Origin: Streptomyces atroolivaceus
GTDB lineage: Bacteria > Actinomycetota > Actinomycetes > Streptomycetales > Streptomycetaceae
NCBI RefSeq assembly: GCF_000717025.1
Contig: NZ_JNXG01000013.1
Location: forward strand, 62,001-126,000
Direction: 5' to 3'
Length of the DNA stretch: 64,000 nt
The position numbers and the translations under genes are program-made. Below, in pieces: positions 57,308 through 64,000 of the stretch (within the stretch, counting starts at the first letter, position 1; each line of letters starts with the position of its first letter). A model generated the notes under the pieces. The model worked only from the letters and a program-made list of their open reading frames with translations. It did no database searches and was not told where the DNA came from.

Positions 57308-58183
57308 ATGCCCTTCACGCTCAGCCATGCCGCAGCCGTGCTCCCGGGAATCCGCAGGTCCGGCACCGGTCGTGGCCCTCTCGTGGCCTCCGCGCTCGTC
57401 GCCGGATCGTTCGCACCCGACATCACCTACTACGCGGACACGGCCGTCCCCGGGGCGATGGAGTTCGGCGAGGTGACACACGCCGTGTGGGGAGTGTTCA
57501 CCCTGGACGTCCTCATCGCGGGGGCCCTGGTGGCGCTCTGGCTGATGCTGCGTGAACCGCTCGTCGCGTTGCTGCCGGAGGCGGCTCGGGGGCGCGTGCA
57601 CGCCTTCGTGCGGGGGCGGCGCCGGGAGCCCGGTGCTCCGGCCTTCACGGAGGCGGTGTGGTTCGTCCTGTCCGCCGTCATCGGCGCGGGCACCCACGTC
57701 GTGTGGGACTCCTTCACCCACCACGACCGGTGGGGCACGGAGCTGATCCCCCTCCTCGACCGGAGCGTCGGCGGATACCCGGTGTTCCAGGTCGTCCAGT
57801 ACGGCAGTTCCGCCGTGGCCGCCGTGTTCCTCGTGTGGTTCACGCACACGGCTCTGCGGCGCGTCGGGCCCGTCCCGGCCCCGGAGGCCGTACCGGTGCT
57901 GGGCCGCACCGAACGCAGGTGGGCCCTCTCGCTCATCGCCCTGTGCGTCCTGCTGGGCGTCGTCCACCGCTGTGCCCGCTGGTACGCCCACTTCGGGCAC
58001 GTCGCCACGCCCCTCGACCTCATCCCGACCGCCTGCTTCGGCGCCGGGGCGGGTCTGGCGGCCGGCCTGGTCCTGTACGGGGTGTGGATGCGGCTGCTGC
58101 GGAAGCCCTCGGCGCCCCGGCCTCCGGACGGGCCCCGTGCGCACACCGCACGGACCCGCCCGGCCGGCCGGGACGCCGGCTGA
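57308..58183 (+). CDS. DUF4184-family membrane protein
   Basis: A 291-residue integral membrane protein with about six helices. The N-terminus MPFTLSHAAAVLPGIRRSG and the motifs VAGSFAPDITYYAD, IGAGTHVVWDSFTHHDRWGT (His/Asp-rich, possibly metal-binding) mark DUF4184. Function unknown; the His/Asp motifs are reminiscent of membrane metal-dependent hydrolases. The ATG at 57308 stands 7 nt after CATACT (57295-57300), so the message is probably leaderless. Longer upstream frames overlap the transglycosylase gene on the other strand. Confidence 0.88.
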   Translation: MPFTLSHAAAVLPGIRRSGTGRGPLVASALVAGSFAPDITYYADTAVPGAMEFGEVTHAVWGVFTLDVLIAGALVALWLMLREPLVALLPEAARGRVHAFVRGRRREPGAPAFTEAVWFVLSAVIGAGTHVVWDSFTHHDRWGTELIPLLDRSVGGYPVFQVVQYGSSAVAAVFLVWFTHTALRRVGPVPAPEAVPVLGRTERRWALSLIALCVLLGVVHRCARWYAHFGHVATPLDLIPTACFGAGAGLAAGLVLYGVWMRLLRKPSAPRPPDGPRAHTARTRPAGRDAG

Positions 58184-58224
58184 GGCGTCACCGACAAGCT
58201 GCGGGCCCGTGCGGGCCGCCTTCC

Positions 58225-60936
58225 TCAGTGCGCGGCCGTCTCCCAGTCCGTACCGACACCGACCGAGACGTCCAGCGGCGCGCGGAGCTCGACCGCCGTG
58301 GACATCTCGCGGCGCAGGATCTCCTCGACCTGTTCCCGCTCGCCCTTCGCGATCTCCAGGACGATTTCGTCGTGGACCTGGAGCAGCATCCGCGACGTCA
58401 GCTTCGCCTCCGTCAGCGCCCGGTCCACATGCAGCATCGCGACCTTCACGATGTCGGCGGCCGTGCCCTGGATCGGCGCGTTCAGCGCCATCCGCTCGGC
58501 GGCCTCGCGCCGCTGGCGATTGTCGCTGTTCAGGTCCGGGAGGTAGCGGCGGCGGCCGAGGATCGTCTCCGTGTACCCGGTGGCCCTGGCTTCCTCCACG
58601 ACCCGGTGCAGATAGTCGCGCACTCCGCCGAACCGCAGGAAGTAGGTGTCCATCAGCCCGCGGGCCTCGCCGGCCTCGATGTTCAGCTGCTGGGAGAGAC
58701 CGAACGCGGAGAGCCCGTAGGCCAGTCCGTAGGACATCGCCTTGATCTTGCGGCGCATCTCGGCGTCGACGGCCGACTTCTCGACGCCGAACACCTGTGA
58801 GGCGACCGTCGTGTGCAGGTCCTCCCCGGAGGTGAACGCCTCGATCAGACCGGCGTCCTCGGAGAGGTGGGCCATCACCCGCAGCTCGATCTGGCTGTAG
58901 TCGGCCGTCATCAGCGTCTCGAAGCCCTCGCCGACGACGAAGCCCCGGCGGATCGCCCGCCCCTCGTCCGTGCGGACGGGGATGTTCTGCAGGTTGGGGT
59001 CGGTCGAGGAGAGCCGGCCGGTCGCCGCGACGGTCTGGTTGAACGTGGTGTGGATGCGGCCGTCCGCACCGATCGTCTTGATCAGGCCCTCGACGGTGAC
59101 CCGCAGCTTCGCCTGCTCCCGGTGGCGCAGCATGATGACCGGCAGCTCGTGCTCCGTCTGCGCGGCCAGCCAGGCGAGCGCGTCCGCGTCGGTCGTGTAG
59201 CCCGTCTTCGTCTTCTTCGTCTTCGGCAGGGCCAGCTCGCCGAAGAGCACTTCCTGGAGCTGCTTGGGCGAGCCGAGGTTGAACTCACGGCCCACCGCGG
59301 CATGCGCCTCCTTCACCGCCTGCTGCACCGCGCCGGCGAACTGCTGCTCCATGCCTTCGAGATGCGCCCGGTCGGCGGCGATGCCGTGCCGCTCCAGACG
59401 GGCCAGCATGATCGACGTCGGCAGCTCCATGTCGTGCAGCAGCTCCGTGGCGCCGACCTCCTTCAGGCGCGTCGTGAACGCGTCCCCGAGGTCCAGCACC
59501 GCACGGGCCTGCGCCATCAGGGCGTCGGCCTCCGCGCGGTCCTCCGCGCCGAAGGCCAGCTGCCCGTCCGAGGCGGGGGCCGGGGCCAGCTCACGGCCGA
59601 GGTACTCCACGGCCAGTGCGTCCAGGGCGAAGGAACGGCGTCCCGGCTTGACGAGATACGCGGCGAGCGCGGTGTCCATGGTGATGCCGTCCAGCCGCCA
59701 GCCCTGCTCGGGGAAGACCCGCAGGGCGTTCTTGGCGTTGTGCAGGACCTTGGGGCGCTCCGGGTCCGCGAGCCAGGCGGCGAGGGCCCGCTCGTCGGCC
59801 TCGTCGAGCTCGGCCGGGTCCAGCCAGGCGGCGGCCCCGTCGGCGGCGGCGAGCGCGATCTCCGTGACCGTGCCCGTCCCCAGCGACCAGGTGTCGACGG
59901 TCATCACCCCGAGCGGCTGCCCGCCGTGGGCCTCCAGCCACGGAGCGACCTCGCCCGACCCCAGCACCGCGCCGTCCAGCTCGATACCGGCCAGGGGCTC
60001 CGGCGGACCGGCCTCCTGCGCACCCGGGTCGACGGCGAGCAGCCGCTCGCGCAGGCTCGGATTGCGGATCTCCAGGACGTCCAGCACACCGGTGACCGCC
60101 GTGCGGTCGTACGGAGCGCGCTCCAGCTCGGCCGGACCCTTCGGCAGCTCCACGTCACGGACCATCTCGGTCAGCACCCGGTTCATCTTCACCGCGTCCA
60201 GGTGGTCCCGGAAATTCTGCCCGGCCTTGCCCTTGACCTCGTCGGCACGCTCGACCAGATCCGCGAACGAACCGAACTGGTTGATCCACTTCGCCGCCGT
60301 CTTCTCACCCACACCGGGGATCCCCGGAAGATTGTCCGACGGGTCACCGCGCAGCGCCGCGAAGTCCGGGTACTGCGAAGGCGTGAGCCCGTACTTCTCC
60401 TGGACCTTCTCCGGGGTGAAGCGCGTCAGCTCCGAGACGCCCTTCGTCGGATAGAGCACCGTCACGTTCTCCGTGATCAGCTGGAACGAGTCCCGGTCGC
60501 CCGTGACGATCAGCACCTCGAAGCCCGCCGCCTCGGCCTGCGTGGCCAGCGTCGCGATGACGTCGTCCGCCTCGAAGCCGTCCACGGCGAACCGGTCCGC
60601 GTGCATCGCGTCCAGGAGCTCGCCGATGAGCTCGACCTGCCCCTTGAACTCGTCCGGGGTCTTGGAACGATTCGCCTTGTACTCCGGGAACTCCTGCGCA
60701 CGCCACGTCTTGCGGGACACGTCGAACGCCACCGCGAAATGCGTGGGCGCCTCGTCGCGCAGCGTGTTCGCCAGCATCGACATGAAGCCGTACACGGCAT
60801 TCGTCGGCTGCCCCGTCGCCGTCGTGAAATTCTCCGCGGGCAGGGCGAAGAACGCCCGGTACGCCAGGGAGTGCCCGTCCATGAGGAGCAGGCGCGGTCG
60901 GTTGTCTGCCGTCTTCTTCGATGCCGTCTCAGCCAC
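58225..60936 (-). CDS. polA: DNA polymerase I
   Basis: A 903-residue repair and replication polymerase. The N-terminal 5'-3' exonuclease has LLMDGHSLAYRAFFALP and GDPSDNLPGIPGVGEKTA. The middle proofreading-like domain lacks the acidic triad of an active 3'-5' exonuclease. The polymerase domain shows ATGRLSSTDPNLQNIP, MTADYSQIELRVMAHLSED (motif A), MSYGLAYGLSAFGLSQ (motif B) and LQVHDEIVLEIAKGE (motif C). The GTG at 60936 is 7 nt after CAGGAT, whose -35 partner fits the PafBC consensus; upstream in-frame residues to 61065 are not coding. Confidence 0.96.
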   Translation of the reverse strand: MAETASKKTADNRPRLLLMDGHSLAYRAFFALPAENFTTATGQPTNAVYGFMSMLANTLRDEAPTHFAVAFDVSRKTWRAQEFPEYKANRSKTPDEFKGQVELIGELLDAMHADRFAVDGFEADDVIATLATQAEAAGFEVLIVTGDRDSFQLITENVTVLYPTKGVSELTRFTPEKVQEKYGLTPSQYPDFAALRGDPSDNLPGIPGVGEKTAAKWINQFGSFADLVERADEVKGKAGQNFRDHLDAVKMNRVLTEMVRDVELPKGPAELERAPYDRTAVTGVLDVLEIRNPSLRERLLAVDPGAQEAGPPEPLAGIELDGAVLGSGEVAPWLEAHGGQPLGVMTVDTWSLGTGTVTEIALAAADGAAAWLDPAELDEADERALAAWLADPERPKVLHNAKNALRVFPEQGWRLDGITMDTALAAYLVKPGRRSFALDALAVEYLGRELAPAPASDGQLAFGAEDRAEADALMAQARAVLDLGDAFTTRLKEVGATELLHDMELPTSIMLARLERHGIAADRAHLEGMEQQFAGAVQQAVKEAHAAVGREFNLGSPKQLQEVLFGELALPKTKKTKTGYTTDADALAWLAAQTEHELPVIMLRHREQAKLRVTVEGLIKTIGADGRIHTTFNQTVAATGRLSSTDPNLQNIPVRTDEGRAIRRGFVVGEGFETLMTADYSQIELRVMAHLSEDAGLIEAFTSGEDLHTTVASQVFGVEKSAVDAEMRRKIKAMSYGLAYGLSAFGLSQQLNIEAGEARGLMDTYFLRFGGVRDYLHRVVEEARATGYTETILGRRRYLPDLNSDNRQRREAAERMALNAPIQGTAADIVKVAMLHVDRALTEAKLTSRMLLQVHDEIVLEIAKGEREQVEEILRREMSTAVELRAPLDVSVGVGTDWETAAH

Positions 60937-60943
60937 GCCCCCG

Positions 60944-60966
60944 ATCCTGCCACGGACCACCGACAA
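60944..60966 (-). promoter_or_regulatory. PafBC-type (RecA-independent) damage promoter of polA
   Basis: Minus strand TTGTCGGTG (60966-60958), exactly 8 nt, CAGGAT (60949-60944), then 7 nt to the polA GTG. The -35 part matches the consensus fully; the -10 deviates at its first base. Confidence 0.68.
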
Positions 60967-61184
60967 TCCGGACCGGCCGTCGCACCGCCCCGGCCCACGG
61001 ACACCACACCCCGGGGCCCGCCCCCGCCCCACCGCTTCCCGCAGAGCACCCCGGCACGCGTGCATGACAGGATCGAAGGACTGTGAAGGCGTAAGAAGAC
61101 GCGACAGGACGCCACGACACGCACGGACGCGACGCGCGCGCCCGCACGCGCTCGGAGGCGGCCGAAGGCTCGAAGGGGAGCACC

Positions 61185-63455
61185 ATGGCCACCAAGCCCC
61201 CGACCGGTGACCCGGTCCAGGACGCGCCGCGGATCGACGCGGTCCAGCACGCCGCCGCCGGACTGCCCGCCGTCGCCCACACCCTGCGCGTGGCCCAGCA
61301 GCAGATGGGCGTCCGGCGCACCGCGCAGACCCTCCTCAAGGTCAACCAGAAGGACGGATTCGACTGTCCCGGCTGTGCCTGGCCCGAGGGCGACAAGCGC
61401 CACGCGGCCGAATTCTGCGAGAACGGCGCCAAGGCCGTCGCCGAGGAGGCGACCCTGCGCCGCGTCACCCCCGACTTCTTCGCCGCCCACCCCGTCGCCG
61501 ACCTGGCCACCCGCAGCGGCTACTGGCTCGGCCAGCAGGGACGCATCACGCAACCCGTGTACCTGCCCGAGGGCGCCGACCGGTACGAGGCCGTGACCTG
61601 GGAGCGCGCCTTCGAGATCATCGCCGAGGAGCTGACCGCGCTCTCCTCCCCCGACGAGGCGCTCTTCTACACCTCCGGCCGCACCAGCAACGAGGCGGCG
61701 TTCCTCCTCCAGCTCTTCGCCCGCGAGTTCGGCACCAACAACCTGCCCGACTGCTCCAACATGTGCCACGAGTCGTCCGGCTCCGCCCTCACCGAGACCA
61801 TCGGGATCGGCAAGGGCAGCGTCAGCCTCGACGACCTCCACCAGGCAGACCTGATCATCGTCGCCGGACAGAACCCCGGCACCAACCACCCCCGGATGCT
61901 CTCCGCCCTCGAACAGGCCAAGGCCGCCGGAGCGAAGATCATCTCGGTGAACCCGCTGCCCGAAGCCGGCCTCGAACGGTTCAAGAACCCCCAGACCGCC
62001 CGAGGCATGCTGAAGGGCGCCGCCCTCACCGACCTCTTCCTCCAGATCCGCATCGGCGGCGACCAGGCACTCTTCCGCCTCCTGAACAAAATGATCATCG
62101 AGGCCGACGGAGCCCTCGACACCCACTTCATCGCCGAACACACCCACGGCTACGAAGCATTCGCCCAGGCCGCCCGCGCCGCCGACTGGGACGAGACCCT
62201 CACCGCCACCGGCCTCGACCGCGACGCCATCGAGCAGGCGCTCGCCATGATCCTCGCGTCGAAACGCACCATCGTCTGCTGGGCCATGGGCCTCACCCAG
62301 CACAAGCACTCCGTGCCGACCATCCGCGAAGTGGTCAACCTCCTCCTCCTGCGCGGCAACATCGGCAGGCCCGGCGCCGGCGTCTGCCCCGTCCGCGGCC
62401 ACTCCAACGTCCAGGGCGACCGCACCATGGGCATCTTCGAACGGCCCTCCACCGCCTTCCTCGACGCCCTCGACCAGGAATTCGGCATCACCTCACCACG
62501 CCACCACGGCTACGACGTCGTACGGTCCATCCAGGCACTCCGCGACGGCGACGCCAAGGTCTTCTTCGCCATGGGCGGCAACTTCGTCGGCGCCACCCCC
62601 GACACCGCCGTCACCGAAGCCGCCATGCGCCGCGCCCGGCTCACCGTCCACGTCTCGACCAAACTCAACCGCTCGCACGCCGTCACCGGCACCCGCGCCC
62701 TGATCCTGCCCACCCTCGGACGCACCGACAAGGACACCCAGGCCGGCGGGAAGCAGTTCGTCACCGTCGAGGACTCCATGGGCATGGTCCACTCCTCACG
62801 CGGCAACCTCACCCCCGCGAGCCCGCACCTGCTCTCCGAACCCGCGATCGTCGCCCGCCTGGCCCGCGCGGTACTCGGCCCCGCCTCCACCACACCCTGG
62901 GAGGACTTCGAGAAGGACTACGGGACGATCCGCGACCGCATCTCCCGCATCATCCCCGGATTCGAGGACTTCAACGCCCGGGTCGCACGGCCCGGCGGCT
63001 TCACCCTCCCCCACGCCCCACGCGACGAACGCCGCTTCCCCACCACCACGGGCAAGGCCAACTTCACCGCCGCACCCGTCGAACACCCCGAACTCCCCGA
63101 GGGCCGGCTGCTGCTGCAGACCCTGCGCTCCCACGACCAGTACAACACCACGATCTACGGCCTCGACGACCGCTACCGCGGCATCAAGGGCGGCCGCCGC
63201 ATCGTCATGGTCAACCCCGAGGACGCCCGCGCCCTCGGCCTCGCCGACGGCTCCTACACCGACCTCGTCAGCGAGTGGAAGGACGGCGTCGAGCGCCGCG
63301 CCCCCGGCTTCCGCGTCGTGCACTACCCCACCGCCCGCGGCTGCGCCGCCGCGTACTACCCGGAGACGAACGTGCTCGTCCCCCTGGACGCCACCGCCGA
63401 CACCAGCAACACCCCGGCCAGCAAGTCGGTCGTCGTCCGTTTCGAGCCGAACTGA
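61185..63455 (+). CDS. FdhF/YdeP-family molybdopterin oxidoreductase
   Basis: A 756-residue molybdenum enzyme of the formate dehydrogenase-like YdeP group. The N-terminus has a short cysteine cluster (FDCPGCAWPEGDKRHAAEFC, about residues 59-78), then YTSGRTSNEAAFLLQLFARE and the active-site region NMCHESSGSALTETIG, where Cys probably binds molybdenum. Molybdopterin contacts follow (AGQNPGTNHPRM, GNIGRPGAGVCPVRGHSNVQ). YdeP proteins are linked to acid resistance in Escherichia coli. The ATG at 61185 has GGGGAG 5 nt upstream. It is divergent from polA. The electron acceptor is unknown. Confidence 0.94.
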   Translation: MATKPPTGDPVQDAPRIDAVQHAAAGLPAVAHTLRVAQQQMGVRRTAQTLLKVNQKDGFDCPGCAWPEGDKRHAAEFCENGAKAVAEEATLRRVTPDFFAAHPVADLATRSGYWLGQQGRITQPVYLPEGADRYEAVTWERAFEIIAEELTALSSPDEALFYTSGRTSNEAAFLLQLFAREFGTNNLPDCSNMCHESSGSALTETIGIGKGSVSLDDLHQADLIIVAGQNPGTNHPRMLSALEQAKAAGAKIISVNPLPEAGLERFKNPQTARGMLKGAALTDLFLQIRIGGDQALFRLLNKMIIEADGALDTHFIAEHTHGYEAFAQAARAADWDETLTATGLDRDAIEQALAMILASKRTIVCWAMGLTQHKHSVPTIREVVNLLLLRGNIGRPGAGVCPVRGHSNVQGDRTMGIFERPSTAFLDALDQEFGITSPRHHGYDVVRSIQALRDGDAKVFFAMGGNFVGATPDTAVTEAAMRRARLTVHVSTKLNRSHAVTGTRALILPTLGRTDKDTQAGGKQFVTVEDSMGMVHSSRGNLTPASPHLLSEPAIVARLARAVLGPASTTPWEDFEKDYGTIRDRISRIIPGFEDFNARVARPGGFTLPHAPRDERRFPTTTGKANFTAAPVEHPELPEGRLLLQTLRSHDQYNTTIYGLDDRYRGIKGGRRIVMVNPEDARALGLADGSYTDLVSEWKDGVERRAPGFRVVHYPTARGCAAAYYPETNVLVPLDATADTSNTPASKSVVVRFEPN

Positions 63456-63468
63456 GCCATCCGCAGCC

Positions 63469-63484
63469 CTAAGCGCACGCTCAG
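63469..63484. promoter_or_regulatory. Near-perfect palindrome before the thioesterase gene
   Basis: CTAAGCG-CA-CGCTCAG, a 7-2-7 inverted repeat with one mismatch, 61 bp before the ATG at 63546. It looks like a site for a TetR-type or similar dimeric repressor. Confidence 0.4.
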
Positions 63485-63545
63485 CCGTCTGATAAGAACA
63501 GTGCACACAGCAACGAACGACCGCACACGATCGGAGCCGGACCCC

Positions 63546-64000
63546 ATGGGCGAGCACACCGCACCCACGTTCCCCCAGGAGATCATCGACGAGTACGCGG
63601 CACTCGGCGTCGACCTCCCCGCACTCTTCTCCGCCGGCCACCTCGGCGAGCGCATGGGCGTCACGATCGTCGAAGCCTCCGCCGAACGCGTCGTGGGCAC
63701 CATGCCCGTCGAAGGCAACACCCAGCCCTACGGGCTCCTCCACGGCGGTGCGTCGGCCGTCCTGGCCGAGACCCTCGGCTCCATCGGCAGCATGCTCCAC
63801 GGCGGCGCGACCAAGATCGCCGTCGGTGTGGACCTGAACTGCACCCACCACCGCGGCGCCCGCAGCGGCCTCGTCACGGGCACCGCCACCCCCGTCCACC
63901 GCGGCCGCTCCACCGCCACGTACGAGATCGTCATCACCGACGAGCACGACAAGCGGGTCTGCACCGCCCGCCTCACCTGCCTCCTCCGCGACGCGTCCGG
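63546..64000 (+). CDS. PaaI-type hotdog thioesterase (3' end cut by window edge)
   Basis: Partial gene; 151 codons are visible with the frame still open at base 64000. It starts MGEHTAPTFPQEIIDEYAAL. The hotdog-fold active-site region is NTQPYGLLHGGASAVLAETL, containing the HGG and catalytic acidic residue of PaaI-type acyl-CoA thioesterases, followed by VGVDLNCTHHRGARSG and GTATPVHRGRSTATYEI. It hydrolyses acyl- or hydroxyphenylacetyl-CoA type thioesters; the exact substrate is unknown. No strong binding site is seen (CGGAGCCGG upstream). A palindrome lies 61 bp upstream. Confidence 0.9.
   Translation, partial: MGEHTAPTFPQEIIDEYAALGVDLPALFSAGHLGERMGVTIVEASAERVVGTMPVEGNTQPYGLLHGGASAVLAETLGSIGSMLHGGATKIAVGVDLNCTHHRGARSGLVTGTATPVHRGRSTATYEIVITDEHDKRVCTARLTCLLRDAS

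Noticed and set aside
58189..58197. Minus-strand TTGTCGGTG, matching the damage promoter -35
   Set aside because: Eight nt downstream is GCCGGC, not a -10, and it lies between convergent 3' ends with no gene to drive.

Overview
The window is a stretch of core chromosome from a high-GC actinomycete, almost certainly a Streptomyces. The evidence is the very G/C-rich third codon positions, many GTG starts, ATGA/GTGA start-stop overlaps, mycothiol-type enzymes, WhiA, an RbpA-family protein, and gene clusters typical of Streptomyces (pgi, gap-pgk-tpiA-secG, uvrC-rapZ-yvcK-whiA, uvrA, uvrB, coaE, rpsA, polA). I see no tRNA or rRNA genes, insertion sequences, prophage or CRISPR array. Two genes run off the edges: a GlxA-type regulator on the left and a PaaI-type thioesterase on the right.

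Layout. 1-2.5 kb: regulator, divergent from an imine-reductase-like enzyme and a small DinB/maleylpyruvate-isomerase-fold protein. 2.5-10.4 kb, minus strand: pgi with two bacterial PH-domain membrane proteins, an RbpA-family protein, secG, and the glycolytic genes tpiA, pgk and gap. Hairpins lie in the gap/pgk and tpiA/secG junctions. 10.4-11.0 kb: a gene-free stretch with a duplicated 15-mer. 11-16 kb: the overlapping series uvrC-rapZ-yvcK-whiA. 16-20 kb: a Rieske lipoprotein and uvrA. 20-25.5 kb: a mycothiol-type enzyme, an MBL hydrolase, then terC behind a manganese (yybP-ykoY) riboswitch, and two TerD-family proteins. 25.5-34 kb: uvrB, an MHYT membrane sensor, a secreted glycerophosphodiesterase, ogt, an MFS transporter and psuG-psuK for pseudouridine breakdown. 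34-43 kb: a kinase-like protein, an HxlR regulator divergent from an aminotransferase / papain-like protein pair, a SWIM-SNF2 pair and an SPFH protein. 43-49 kb: small membrane and lipoproteins, a broken methyltransferase, an ADP-ribosylglycohydrolase, a TPR protein, coaE and a PAC2 protein, then about 1 kb with no convincing gene. 50-64 kb: rpsA, a methyltransferase, hrpB, a lytic transglycosylase, a DUF4184 protein, polA, a YdeP-type molybdoenzyme and the thioesterase.

How parts work together. DNA repair is the strongest theme: uvrA, uvrB, uvrC, ogt and polA are all here. Four of them (uvrC, uvrB, ogt, polA) carry a -35/N8/-10 element matching the RecA-independent, PafBC-type damage promoter, placed 6-7 nt before the start codon, so their mRNAs should be leaderless. 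The same close spacing of a -10 element to the start codon recurs at several other genes. The terC leader contains both an aptamer and a visible alternative hairpin that would hide the ribosome binding site. Other local signals include paired HxlR operators, minisatellites abutting stop codons, and strong intergenic terminators.
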